Shown in pieces: positions 50,301 through 63,953 of a stretch of 64,000 nt of DNA; within the stretch, counting starts at the first letter, position 1; each line of letters begins with the position of its first letter. This stretch comes from Bombus terrestris. Taxonomy: Eukaryota; Arthropoda; Insecta; Hymenoptera; Apidae. The stretch covers positions 3,038,001 to 3,102,000 of the forward strand of contig NC_063270.1 of the NCBI RefSeq assembly GCF_910591885.1. The letters are read 5' to 3'. The translations under genes and the position numbers were made by a program. The notes below the pieces were generated by a model, which had not been told where the DNA came from, did no database searches, and saw nothing but the letters and a program-made list of their open reading frames with translations.

Positions 50301-52966
50301 TTACGACGGTTACGACGCGTTTAAGAACACGAGAAGTAAGATGAAATCGCCAAAGACAAAACACGTAGATACGTGCTAACTTTGCTCCCTGCACATTTAA
50401 TTCCTATCATCGGCTTGGTTGGCAACGTCAATTTGCAGAGCGCTCGTCGACGTGCAAACAGAGAGAGACCTACTCGCTTTTATCATATCTTGTTTCCATG
50501 CGACAATAAATTTGCACCTCGTGCTAAAATCACGCAGCTATCTCCGCTTTTCATCCTCAAAGAGAATATTAAACGCGTTCAGCCTGAGGTTCTTATTGTA
50601 ACGTCAACGCACGCTTTCAAATATTTTCTCATGTTCGGGAAAACGCGAAAGAGATGACGCATCAAGTTGTTCGATATTTTTCTAACCAGCAATGTGTCTA
50701 CGTTAACGTATTTCTATTAAATTAAATTTCAATGCATACAAATATATTTTATATATTAACATTTAAAAGAATCGTATCCCAAATAAAAATATCGAGTCCA
50801 ATTTAACATACAACTGCAAAAAATTAATATATTGCATACATAAAGCGTAAATAATGATTTAATTCAACGTAGCTGTATTTTTCGTAAATATATATGCTTT
50901 ACGTTCATATATATTTAGTAGAGCGAAAACGAGTATAATATAAACTTTAATTTACAGTACATTTCATTTAACAGACAATATGATTAGAAAGTAACGAGGA
51001 GAAATTACTATAGCAAGAATAAACTCCAATTTGTTGCTTTCTATCTCATTGAAGAACAATTCACGTTCTTTCGACACCATTAAATGCGTAATAAACCACC
51101 CCGATTATTAAGCAAATATGTCAACTTATCAGTTGTTCAAGGAATGATATTATTAGTTACGTTCAAAAAAGATCTGGGCAGTAACTATTCATCGCTCTAT
51201 TACACGAAATTCGTACGACTGAGGAATTGAGGTATCCCAAAGAACTCAGTCATAAGGAACGTCGACTCTGAATTATTCATGCGACAGGACAGCAGTCGAC
51301 AGGCTTTCCAAGTGAAAATCCGAAGGTGTGAGTCATCGATGCATTCCGAATTTCCCAGTCGTGTTTTAAAGGAATTCCAAAGCCGTGTCATATAAAGGTG
51401 AGGATGCGGATATATGACAGTGTGTTTATTTGGATACATAGAACAGTTCCAGGACACCTTAGTAGAGAAAGTGACCTAAACTGAGAGATGATCTCACATG
51501 TTGCAGGGATGACCACCGCGAGAGCAAGTGTATATAGTTTCATTGGTGAACCACGTAACAATTCGCGGAAATGAAGCCGCTAAAATTTGGTGATAATATA
51601 TTACGACAGTTATTACGTTGGTGAACTCTTGTTGTTTCTGTTATACTTCGTGTGGTTAGGTAAAAGATTACATTTACCGTAGATTAATAGGGATTTCAAA
51701 GTAATATTCACAGTGGACAGTTAGCTTCTTTTAACGATGCGGCATTGATGATACAATCAGGAAAAGAATAACAAATTATTGAAAATAGTTCTACTATATC
51801 TCGCAATTTTTTTTCTTTTTTTTTTTTTTTTATTAAATAACATATTTTGAGTAAAATTGGGATGTTATTGGCATGCGGATTTATGGTAGTACACTCTTAT
51901 GTCAGTTTTACGTAAAGCGGCAACGTCAGATAAAGTCGAAAAGCAAGTTTGAGCGAGTCATTTCTACTAGAAAGTTAAGATGCTCGTTTGGTACGTTTAC
52001 GAGCTCGTTAGGTGGATTCATCTGTTGATAAGACTTGTCCAAATACAGTTGGCTCGAACGACCTACAAGGTCGCATTCCTCGGTGTCTTGACGTTTTTGA
52101 TATTCCTTTCAGACATGGTCTATAGCGTGTTGTAAAGACCACATTATTTGTTGTTGCATCCGTTTGGTTCGACAAAAAAAATTTATAAAGCCTAATTAAT
52201 ATCTTTTGAATTTATTACACAGACATACGTTAAGGAATTTTATCGGAAGATGAGCGAAAAATATTTTATTTTACGCTTGAATTAGAACATAATTTCTATG
52301 CTCCCATTTTTCATAATACATGCGTGAGATTATACGTGTTATGAGAAGACTCGTGGTACGCAAAGGTACGCAAATATTTGCTTGCACGAGCACGATATCA
52401 GCCCCTTCCAAACAAGCCGTAGAAACAATTCGCACGATTTGCACGCTAACGCGTGTCTCGGTTTTATCGCTGTGAGTGTCATATTATCCTATGGAATATT
52501 TCTCAAATACCGTTTTGAGTTTAAAAGATGGCTCTGGAAGAATGGATAGTGTCACTTTTAATTCTTCGATTACGAAAGTGAACAATATGTAAATTGTTAT
52601 GTAAATTTTGTATGCGTAGAGTTGTTTCGTGTATTCATCGAATACTCGTAGAATGTAAATACTACAAGATGGTTTTCAATTGAACACTTTTCTTTTCGCG
52701 CGAATCACGACGGATTAATTTGGGACATCGAACAGATTGGTAAACAATGTATGACGACAAAGAGAACAGAGGACAGTCGCCAAAACTTTCGCCCATGTCT
52801 TTTCGTCACAAGCCGCTTATTAAATAGCTACGCTGGTTGTTTTATCAGTTTCTCGAAGAGCAATCGAACCAAACGAACTTTGACTTTTCTCGTCGTGATG
52901 AAAAAACGATTTTTAGAAAAATCGCTCCAAAACATCTATAGATATATGATTCAAGAATGTATTTAT
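47376..52966. other. Non-coding stretch with one possible exon
   Basis: At 48120-48146 a strong acceptor-like tract (CTACTTTCTTCTTCTTATTCCAG) is followed by 200 bases open in two frames. One gives DDDDDDLSLSPSQYEIQ and the other AARSRLEEYQDAIYGRRYA. I recognise neither and no good donor follows. A 27-base T-rich run lies near 51806-51832. The remainder is AT-rich. Confidence 0.4.
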
Positions 52967-52990
52967 ATACGTTGCATTATTGCAACGTAT
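52967..52990. repeat. Short hairpin
   Basis: ATACGTTGCA and TGCAACGTAT pair perfectly across TTAT. Confidence 0.7.
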
Positions 52991-53113
52991 GTATATATTT
53001 TATTCATCTTCGTGCATAAGTAAGTCCGTAAAGATCTGTTATCTTCAACTCCGTATTAGCGATTTATCGTTACGAATCGTTGCGCGACTTTCATTTTCAA
53101 TAATCGTAATCGA

Positions 53114-53176
53114 TTCATCCGTGATCGGTGGAGGATTAATCGAACGGTAATTTCTTCGATTCCGATCACGGATGAA
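53114..53176. repeat. Hairpin with 22 paired bases
   Basis: TTCATCCGTGATCGG (53114-53128) pairs with CCGATCACGGATGAA (53162-53176). An inner stem AATCGAA/TTCGATT (53138-53144 with 53155-53161) closes a 10-base loop, leaving a single 9-base bulge on the left. It is small for an insect pre-miRNA, but the stem is perfect. Confidence 0.75.
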
Positions 53177-56100
53177 AAGTCACGACAATCGACGGAACGT
53201 AGCAAGACGATCACGTATAGTTTAATAGATCGCTCGCGTAGGTATATACCGTCACACCAGGTTACCACGTAACACCGAGTCATTGGATATTCATTAAGTA
53301 TCACGAAGGCCGATAATGATAATCCGTTGGAAGAATGTTGTGGTCGTAGACACCACAGTTATGCAAGACAACTAACCACATGACAATTTGTTCTCCGTTG
53401 ATCACCCGTTACTGTCAGTATCGGTGATATGTTCTTGGCATAAGATGATCACGGAAGCGACGGAGCTCCGTAAAAGTATGTCTACTGTTAGATTCGATGC
53501 TAGAAAAATAACATAGCCCATGTCTTTATGCTCTGAACTCAGGATGTCTGCAGCTGACTCGTGCATTTATTATCTCCGTATTCGATAATTTTGATCTGGT
53601 GTCTTTCGCACGACGCAGCCTGAACTTTACGGCCCGCTTTATTAATTATTCGTTTTATATCCGCGTAAAAGATGACGCATGAGCCCCAACACACACACAG
53701 AGTAATATAGACCAAAGTTGTACATCAAAAATATACAATGTGCACGTAACTAACAGCGAAGCTCTAGTGCATCGTGCTCGCGGAAGTCGTGAGGTCACGC
53801 ACGCTGCGCAAGAATTTTATTTGAACTTCGAGAAGAAGAAAGTGGAAGACATTAAAATAGGAATGTGTATGTGGCAAAATTTTAAAAAAGCTTGAAAGGG
53901 ATGTACTTCCTCCGATAACAGTAAAAAATATGTGGTAACTATATTTTTGAAACTTTAAATAATAGATAATATAAGGAGATAAAATATACGTGATTTGTTA
54001 CTTCTAACGTTGAGAAATATGTATAAAGACGATAATTTCTACTTCTGGCGCACCTTCTATGTTAGGACCGATGTAATATATCTTCGATTTTAACTTATAT
54101 CGTTAAATGAAATCAGTTATGTATTGTGAAAAGTATCAAATAAGGGATATATAATGCATGGGATAAATATAGTTCGATTTTTACAACAGAAATATTACGA
54201 ATCTTCTACTTCAAAACTATATGCGGAGATTTTAAGGCCTTGCTTATACAGAGTGCGGGTATACAAGTGACGACAAGGCGGAAGAAAATAAATCAAGCTT
54301 ATAAACTTATATGAAATAAGCCATACAGCAACTGGGCGGCGACGCTGAGAATCGGAGCGATAACCGATTTTTGTCACACTGCTTTCGTTATTATATTTGT
54401 TATTTTAAAAGATATTCAAGCGGCAAATACATAGATAGTAACGATGAATACGGAGAATTATTTTGATATCGAGTCTTCAATAACTGTGGTGCAATGTAGA
54501 TCGATTTTATGGCAAGATAAACATAAAGATTATAGAATTATGTCTATGACAGGGAAAATATGGAAAAAAGGAAATAGCGGCGACATGATTTTGTCGCCCG
54601 TCTGTATGTTCATATGCCACTCAATGTTGCTGCCGCAGATTCCAATTTTACCGCTTTCCGTATAATCACGGTCTAATACAAGCGCCGCTCCACGGCAAGA
54701 TTCTCCATTCCGACGTCGTAAAATTTGAAACTCCCACTTTCCTTCCTCTTGTTCAGACAGCTTATTTCATCACGAAGTAAAAGCTACAGCGTGGTGTTAC
54801 CGGCACAGTTATGAGAGCAGACAGTAAAAGCTAGTTCAATCTACCGAAAGATTGTTAACATAGCTAGCCGACAGAGCAAGAAGTATTTCCGAGGAAGTTT
54901 TCTTGTCACGAAACATTTTCTAATCCCTGCTCGTATTGATTTTGTTTGCTAAAATCTTTTAGTCTTACACAGAAAATAACCGCCAAAAATAATATAATTT
55001 CTCAAAATTATCCGTCTTATAGAAAATTAATAAACGATTCGAAGTAATTATTACAAAAAATTCCAACCAAGCAAATGTATAATAAAATTCACGATACCCT
55101 CGAATTCGCTTCTCGAACGACCAAATAAACTACTCTTAAATTGACCGAAATCATCGATTAAGTTGTTGCTAGCGACACGTTGTTTTCCATCATTAAATTT
55201 TCCAAGAAAATATAGTCGCGTAACGTGTCTAATTGGCACAGTTTTTGATACGACTGATACACACCAGTCACTGGGTCAACGTTCGTTTCTTATTAGCGAC
55301 AATTAACACTCGTACATTAAAAACATTTATCTGTGACGTCGCTATCATTATAGGCGGAACAATCGTACGTACAGTAATTTCTTCGACGAGACTGCGCCAA
55401 AGATCGTCGAGTCAGAATTCGAGAAAATTAGTAATATCCATATTTCGCAATTATTCATAATAACATTGGATAATCCATTTCGTAAGCAATTGTTACTTAT
55501 GAAACGACCAATAATAGTCGAACATCATAGCTTGTTAGCCTATATAGCCATAATTTATACTTTATTCGCGTTCCTAATCTAGCATTCACATTTTCCTCCA
55601 ACTTTTTGTAACTACTATATCCCGTAATTAGCAGCCGCGTTATCGATAATTAATTATCCATGTAACAAGGACACGAAGGAACTGAATTTCCGCAACGCGT
55701 TCTTCGCAGAAATTGACAGTGGAAAGGAAAGTAAATTTTTCGTTGAAAGATATCGCTGACCCAACGTGAAAGTCTCTAATAAGAGATATTCGAACTATAG
55801 TCGAATGATATTAAATGATTTACCAACGTGGAATAATGATCATGGTATCTTTTATGAGCGATTGATCCTGTAGGATATTGTGGAAAATTATCTGATTGCT
55901 CTTTTATATTTCCCAAGCAAATTCCAAGATTTTTCTAGGAATTCCTCATACTTTAACAAAATTTTTTAAAATGGCAGGTTCTTCCATTTGATCAAAAATG
56001 ACGATCTCACTGCAAGACTAACGAAGACCTACGAATCAAGATGCAATACAGTTTCTGGAAGTTTACAACTAAACTATTTAATTGTAATCCAAGGAGATGA

Positions 56101-56639
56101 AATGATGAAATACTAGGCAGAAAAGTACGATCCGAATGACATTTCCTTCCGCGTGCGAGCAAAATGCGAGCTCATACGAACTTTCGTATAGATAAATCAG
56201 CGTTAAAATGAAGTCAAGGCATTTAATTATTATTTGTCGAATACACCATTCTGCCCCAAATATCGTTAAATTTGTTAAATCCATCCTGATGACTGTTGCT
56301 ACGACACCGTAGTTATTTGTACTTGGATTAAAGATCAAAATACTTTGTCAGTTATATCGTTTGTTCCTACGCAAATCGATCAATACAGAATGCGCTTAAA
56401 CGTTTCACCTAAAATACAGCAACATCCACTGAAACGAAACAATGATCTATTAACGCTCTTATTTCACAAGGAAAGTCTACCTCCTACATCACACCGTGAC
56501 AATCAGTCACAACCCTTTTCTTTCACCGCATTCCTCGCATGTAGCTCCAAATTTAACTCCTCTGAAACACGTTTTCGTTCGACTCACCACCAGTCTCGGT
56601 AACGTCAAACACGTAAAATCATCGATCCCGAAGAAGAAA
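53177..56639. other. Non-coding stretch, nothing recognised
   Basis: Only short frames without family features. No repeats matching the rest of the window. Confidence 0.5.
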
Positions 56640-57190
56640 TCCGTTGGCGATTCGAGTCGCGCGATTTACGCGAAATTACAGCAAAGCGTGTCGTTAAGGC
56701 TCATTAGGTGGTAAAAAGTAAAAAGCGTCGGGCAGCGTGCGAATGCGTGCGACGCGTCGCAAGCGGAATATCTACACGGCGCAAAAACTGCAGGAACGCG
56801 GCCGTCCTTAAACCAAGCTCGTTCGTGTAGCGATCCATCCGGTATTTCTGGTAATTTCTCCAGAACAATATAAAGGGCAGGCAAAAAGGCCCGGCGGCCA
56901 CTTGCACCGTGCACGGCTCTGCCTCTCTGACAGATACGAGTTTATTTACAGAAACGATTTTACTGCGACGCACGACGACGAGACCGCGTCAGGTATAGGT
57001 CGCATGGCCGCCCGCGTCCGGTTCTCCGCATATAGAACATCCGCTCCGCGACGCAGCGCGCACACACGTGCTCCCACACAACAAGATGCGCTTTCATGCG
57101 CTCGTTGCTCACGCGCGCACGTTCTACCTACTTTCAATACGTTTGCCATATCGCAGCGACGACTTTGCTCGGCGTGCTGCTAATACTGCT
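56640..57190. promoter_or_regulatory. CpG-dense block, promoter-like
   Basis: This is the most CpG-rich part of the window, dense in GCGCGC, CGACG and CGCG words. A + strand TATAAAG lies at 56869-56875 in the context CAATATAAAGGG, and a donor-like CAGGTATAG lies near 56988-56996. A first exon of about 56900-56989 is possible. Frames are open on both strands because stops are rare in such sequence, and none of the translations is recognised. The strand of any promoter is undecided. Confidence 0.4.
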
Positions 57191-57440
57191 AGTATCGCCG
57201 CTTGTGATTGAACTGCGGATGCTTAGGCCTTTAATATATATCAACTTACACAAACAAGAAATGAATATGTTTACGAATATACGTGTAATAAATGAATATC
57301 AATAAAGACAGAGATAAGCTACAATTAACTTGTTAATTGCGAAGTTTAGCTTAAAAAATCTCTTATGGATGCGCAGATAAAATCAAGCAATGAGAAGCAT
57401 ACACATTGAACGCAGGGCAAATGCTTTATAAATTTTATTA

Positions 57441-57512
57441 TTTTATTATAAATTTTACAAAATTCACAAAATTTTTTTATAAAAATTTTATTATAAATTT
57501 TACAAAAAAAGT
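57441..57512. repeat. AT-rich direct repeat beside the piggyBac fragment
   Basis: TTATTATAAATTTTACAAAA occurs twice, about 46 bases apart, within a nearly pure A/T tract. It lies at the 3' side of the transposase fragment. Confidence 0.6.
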
Positions 57513-57644
57513 AAAGCAAAACGTGGAAGGATTACATTTTTATTCGATAAAAACTTAACAATTCGTTGTTGAAAAAACTCAATAATTTTCCAAAAATAAT
57601 AAAATTCGTAAACAAGGAAAAGTAAAGAAAAAAATTTAAGAAAT

Positions 57645-57842
57645 TCAGTTGATTTTAGTGTGGTATTTTTCAAAGCAAGGTACCACACAAAGTGGCATTT
57701 CAGAGATCGAGCACCAGTAACATGACCCCTTATAGATTCCATTTTTTGAGCAGACGGCACATGTCCGAAGTGAATTTGCTTTTGATGGCATAGCTGGTAT
57801 AAGACGCAAAACAATTCGAGAAACAGCCGATATGCGCATCAA
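57645..57842 (-). pseudogene. piggyBac-type transposase, C-terminal cysteine-rich fragment
   Basis: A 65-codon frame contains LRLIPAMPSK, then TCAVCSKNGI, a C-x2-C pair (CYWC) and PLCVVPCFEKYHT. The CxxC...CxxC...PLCxxPCFxxYH series is the zinc-ribbon at the end of piggyBac-family transposases, which cut and paste at TTAA. Only this last ~50-residue domain remains. No catalytic DDD core, TTAA-flanked ends or terminal repeats were found in the neighbouring sequence, so it is a dead fragment. An open 104-codon frame overlaps in another frame and is not meaningful. Confidence 0.8.
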
Positions 57843-60800
57843 AAAGAATAATCATATAATCAAATCTTTTTTTATAAAATTATAGTAGGTTTACTGGAAT
57901 TATAAAGAAATCATACCACTAAATATCATTTATATTACTTTGTATTAAAATTTTGAGTTTTTATAGTAAATTGTGATTTTTTATTTCATCAGGGGTATAT
58001 ACATATCAATGCCGCCAAAATAAAGTTTTGGTTTGACATGTATATTCGTCGAACGCAATTAACTGGTTAAGGCCGTAACTTCAAATTGCCATCCTGTTTT
58101 GTATTTCTTGAAAATCGAAATAACCAAACTATTGATTTAGATTCAGCGAAGGATGTGCTTACTCGTGGAAAGGTGTGTCGAGTGCAGAATTAAACGTGAT
58201 TTTGATTTGGATTTTGAGAGTGTAGATTTTGGATGTGCACGAAGTCTACGTGTATTTGGGAAATATTCACATCATTTGACTCTACAATCTCGGGACAAAG
58301 TACGATATCTTTTTAAAAGTAATTTGTAATGTGGATAAAGTAAATAATTTACACGTATATCAATCATTTTATTAATTATATTCACGCTTTAATCCTGCCT
58401 TTCAAATACTTACACCATATTATACGTACAACATGTTTTATATATTCTATAAATCTAATGCATTTAAACGCAGACTGCATCATGGCAATCAAGCATGTAG
58501 CGTATGGAAGATTCGTCAGATGTAATCAATTCTGCTGAATATGGCAACCACCTAATAAGGAATTCATTGGACGTTGTCATTGACGAAGACGTTGCTATAT
58601 CGAGATATTCCACCTTGATAGTACTTTCGATTACTTTTTCAGCAATTCGCGTAATAGAATATACAAAGACCGTCAAATGATGATTTTTATGAGGATTATT
58701 TTTAACATTCGTGACAGCGTTGGCTTTTTATACTTAATTTTCCTTATTTAAAAATGATTCTTTACGTCGTATACCACAGGTGAAGTTACAAACTCTATAA
58801 TTTAAATTCCGTTTTCACTTTATGTGCCCTTTAATTCTAATATTATTTAAAATTAGTATAATTATTGTTACAAGTCGTTCTTAATGAAATTCGTTTTGAT
58901 ACAGATCTGTTCTTCAGATTATTTTTTATCTTATTGTTAAATATTCCTCTTTGTTTCATAATTTGGTTAATTTACATAACACTTAACTAATCTTGTTGCT
59001 TTCATGCTAATTCTCCGTGGTTAATATTCATTTCGCCTGTAATTTCTATCGATTCTTTATTTTCTATCGATAAAGAGGTTTTTTTTTGGTTAATGATGAT
59101 ATCAAGTTCAAATCCGAACATCAACTTGAAAATATCGATCAATTCGATACGCAGGCATTGTTCGGTTAAAAACTACGGAAATAAATATATATTTCGTTTA
59201 ACGTGTTTGCTGAGTACATAGTACTTTCAACCGCAATGTTCAGACGCAATTCAAAAATATATTTATACAACGTGTAATAGAAATTTAATAATCATCGAAA
59301 CTCTTAAAAATAATATTTCAATCTCGTCGAGTGCAGATATACAGTGATTTCAATGCTTCTTTTATATTCGAAGGGTTTTAACCTACGATAAATAATTATG
59401 TACTACTAAATATCATCGCACCACCTCTACACGCCATAAATCATCCTCGAAAAAGAAACACCAATTAACTTCCAAATCTCTTCCAATTGACTAAACAAAA
59501 TATCAACGTTATCTTCAAGCTTATCGTTACTGTGGAAATTCCATCGCTACATAAAATCAATCGATCTCACAAAAGCTCCGCAAGGTCGATAAAAATGCTA
59601 ACAATATCGAGCTTTATTGTGTTGGAATGTAACGGTCGATTTCCGGTCCGCGGTACTCGAGAACTGAGAGCTTGACGACGATAACGAAAGCAAGAACTCT
59701 GTTATATCAAGACCAAGAGTGGTATTATTTCATCGCGTAACACTTGTTTCGTGCGAACATTTCATGAGAGCAAGCAAAGCTACGGTGCAAACGGCGTCTG
59801 CTGGGTTTCTTCTTCTTCGACTAGCGGTTGGTTACCGAAGTCTCCTTTCGCTGGACCAGCTCGCTGCTCGCTTTTTGCTGCAGCCGTCTCCTTTTGCAGC
59901 TGAACGTGGAAGGCGGCTGAAAGTGTCGCGCCTACGCGTTGTTGCCCCTCGATTAAATGTAAAACGTGAACCCGCATCAGCCTCACCACGATGAATCGCT
60001 TTTTTTCAGCTTCCCAGCGTTCGTTCTAAGAAAGGCACGAAGGTCGAATTATGGCTAATTAGCATGCCACGTGTTGAATGTGTGGTATTTATGGTGACGT
60101 GAAGTATTTTATGTTTAGATGTGGTGTCAATATGCGCATCTTTCGAAGTTAGAAAAGGCGAATTCATCCATAATTAATATATCCATAATATAAATACTCA
60201 TCCAAAGTGCCAGAACGAAGATAACAATGTTAAACTGACTATTGTTTCGTGAGGAGAATATTCTCCAAACATTTACCAAGATTGCTTGTAGAATTATCTG
60301 TTTGGCAAACTACTTTCTCTCGTAAACGACATTATTAAGCGTGTTAACACCAGACTATGCTCATAGAGGCAACCTAGATTTAAGCGTATAACTACATCAT
60401 TATCTGCGAAAACTTAATTCATTTAAACTTAAGGTGCAATTCAAGAAAGTGACCGATGGAATTCCTTAATTATTTGATATTACACTACTGTCATGATGAT
60501 TCAAGGTTAATTTATAATTTATTTATCAATTCACAAAATGTTTTCAACTATCCTTTTATAAAATTCGATACGAAGTAGTATAAATTATATAGAGTATAAC
60601 ATCTCGTTGGTATCGTTCAATCTATATTACAATCAGTTTATTATCCTTCTTGTTTCTGTGCAATAAAATTTTCTTTGGCTTTTTTAATAGATTGTAAGAA
60701 TTTTCGAATGCCATTGAAAGCTTTTACTATTACGATAAAATAGATAAGATTGAAATAAAAAGAAATATAAAAAAGAAAATTGAAATATTCGTGAGCAAAT

Positions 60801-63800
60801 ACATTACTTTATAATACATAGAATTACGCAAGTCCACAACATTATTTCATACAAATGAACAGGTGTTTTATGCAAGAAGAAAAAGGTATTATTTAATTAT
60901 CAACCTTCGAGGTTTGAAAATGTTGAAATATAACCATCTTCGAAGAAGGGTCGCACTCGCACAGAAGAAGGCCAAATTCGCATGACGGGATAATTTTGTC
61001 CTCGACTAAAGTCACCTGCAAACGAGCAGGTGTATCCTTCGCGTATAGGAATTTGAAAAGTTTAACATTAAACCGAAGTTATACGGTATCTGTTCTGTAC
61101 TAGATCCTGATAATAATTAAGACGGGAAATTGCGGCTCGTAAAGTAAGTGCTTTACGATTATGATAGTTAGTATGTTTCTCGAACTCTCGCTGTTTAAGA
61201 ATTAATTAATTAATTAATTGTTCGACTATCAAAAGACAAAAACCATATGTTTAACATATAAAGATCATTAAAAGATTTTGGATGACAATTTCTAGCGTAG
61301 AACCAATAAAGACAAGATTGTTTATTATTGCATCAAAAGAATTACGCGTTTCATATGCTACTAATTATACATTCCTTCGCGATGAATGTGCCTTAAAGCT
61401 CAGAGCAATTTTGTTTTTCTTTGACGATTTATGAGCGTATTTTTTTAACGCAACAGCACATGTAATAAGCTGATGTTGTTTGACGCAGTCGAATTTTTCT
61501 GGCTCCCCTTCTCCTCCTCTTGTTACTCGTAATCGAAAAAGAACGCGCATACCCGATTTCGTGGAAGACTTTTTTGATACGGATAACTATTCCTAGCGGT
61601 CTTGTTCTGTGTCACGTTTCAGTTGCTGTTATTTACAGATAGAACTCCCTCGAGTTCGTATTTCTAATGTCGAAAGTGTTCGTTAAATCGCGCGAAACAC
61701 GATAGTCAAGCTTTAGAATTAATCGCGTGTCTCTTGATTAATTTGACGAATTATTTTCCAAGATCTATTCCCTTTTCCGCGAAGAAATTTTGGTTTGGGT
61801 TCGTATTAAAGTAAATTCGGAGGTAGCTCTTAACTCTTGATTCGTTCGTTTACATGAAAAAAGAGGTCAGCCAAGTTTAAAAGAGTTCTTTTCCGAATTC
61901 CGTCTATTCGGAAATAGTAAGGAATTAACTCAGACGATTAAAAATAGTACACTGTTGACTCTACGCAGAAAAACGTTTTAATGGAATGCACAGCTGTGTT
62001 TCCGACTTCCCTCTGAATTTTTCGTTGTTTACACTTTTATACATGAAAAGGCGAATTGTATAAAAGTTGGAGAAAATTTACTCTATCTACTATTATAGTT
62101 TTTCTTGAATTTGATTGGGTTACTTGTCACGTGAACGTATAAAAGACTACTTCTTCGTGCGGTACAAAAAATATAAAACAGTATATTTATCAAATATAAT
62201 ATATTAATATATAGATCGAATAAAGACATAGAAAATCTGACATCGATACACATATAAACATTTAATTTGTAAGAAGATCAGTACTACGTAGATTAAATTA
62301 TTATGGATAGAAAATAAGAGCGATGACTTTATGACATTGGAAACGTATACAGCTCGGTAAATCAGTTTCTGAGAATTGTCAAAAAAATAGTACGAAGCGT
62401 AGTTCTCATTGGACGTTGTAAATTGCGAATGGAATATAACGACCAACGACGACGTGAATTCTCATCGTGAGGAAGACTCGATGGAAACTGTCGTTCCAGT
62501 TGTCGACAAACTGCTACCGTTTATAGGGTTGTTCATCCCGTGCGAACGATCTTAACGAGTTGAAACAACTTTAATTAAGCGCATTACGCTAGGCCGTCCC
62601 ATTGAACTTTGCCTGTCGTTGTCGTACTCTGACACGAGGAAATAATGCCTTTCAGCTCGAATTAGTACCGACTTACTGTTGAAGCACGTGTCCTATATAC
62701 ATATATCTATAAAAGAAATTTTTCACTTTTGACGAATCTGGAGAAAAATTCATTTAATTTTTTATTTGTATTCTATATTGAAATATTTCGTGTACTTCTC
62801 TTCGCCTTTTTGGACGTATGTCTTATATCAAGAAATCGACGACGATCGTCAATTTGTTATATGATGATGCAACTATAGATTTAAGCTGGTTGAATTACGA
62901 TCCTTGAATTTTATTGAGCGGTAATTTAAATTCCGATTAATTCGGTTATCTTTGTGAATATAAAACTTGGCAGCTTTGCGTTGAAACAAATTTCTCTAAT
63001 CATAATCGTCGGCAAGTAAGATGGGAAGTTGTTTTATTCATGGTTTGTTTCCATTAATCTCGCCTGAAAATCCTTATAAATATGAGCATTACTCTACGAT
63101 GACAAAGCAATATACTGTAACGTTTTTTGAAACAGATACGTCATATATATTTGTCTTATTGAAAAATTAATATACTTATATGTATAGTATGTACTATACC
63201 GTGCTGCCAACAGATTAATCTAAATATGACTAATTTATTAAAATAAGCGAATCTGTTATCCAGAAATGTAAAATTTTGAATATGTACATATATTAATAGT
63301 ATGGCTAATTACTTCTTAAAATTTTAATGTTTCAAACATTTCGCCGATCTAGCTTTCAAGTATATATCAGGAAAGCCTACAAGATAAAAACCCCTCTTGA
63401 AAAATTTCAAGTACCCCGTGCTTCTAAACGAATGTGTTAATCCTATTTAATTGCATTTATGGGGCGTTGTACATTATTATTTACAGAAACTACATATATA
63501 TCCTTACATTACGCACGAATTATTATCGAACGTAGTACACAATTGCAATTTTTCTCTTTCCATTTCAAATCTCCCCCCTCTTCATTTTCTAACACATGCT
63601 CAGCCTGTAATTATTAACCACATGACCCAACACATTCATTTAAAAAGTTTCTATCCACTTTTAACTAACGTAATTACATAATTTTTAATTCTTCTATAGT
63701 GTATACCTTTCCATTTAAAATAAAAGATAGAAAAGAACTTTAGTCGTAAAGCAGAAAATGGCTATACCGTGAAATATCAACGTCAGATTACACAGGATCG

Positions 63801-63953
63801 TTTGTTGTCAGGACGTGGAAATTATGCAGACATCAGGATCACATTAAAAAGAAAAAGATCCTTTTTTCACGTTCGTAGCACACGTTGCACCTCCTCCGCG
63901 AGGTGTATACCCACTAATTTTTCATGACCCGTGACTCCGGGACGAGCAGAATG
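57843..63953. other. Non-coding stretch with a GC-rich block
   Basis: AT-rich throughout except 59750-60000, which is G+C- and CpG-rich, holds a 91-codon frame (59719-59994) that I do not recognise, and could be an exon or promoter. An AATT tetranucleotide run sits at 61200-61219. No other feature was supported. Confidence 0.45.
61200..61219. repeat. (AATT)n repeat
   Basis: Five AATT units in a row, 20 bases. Confidence 0.85.
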
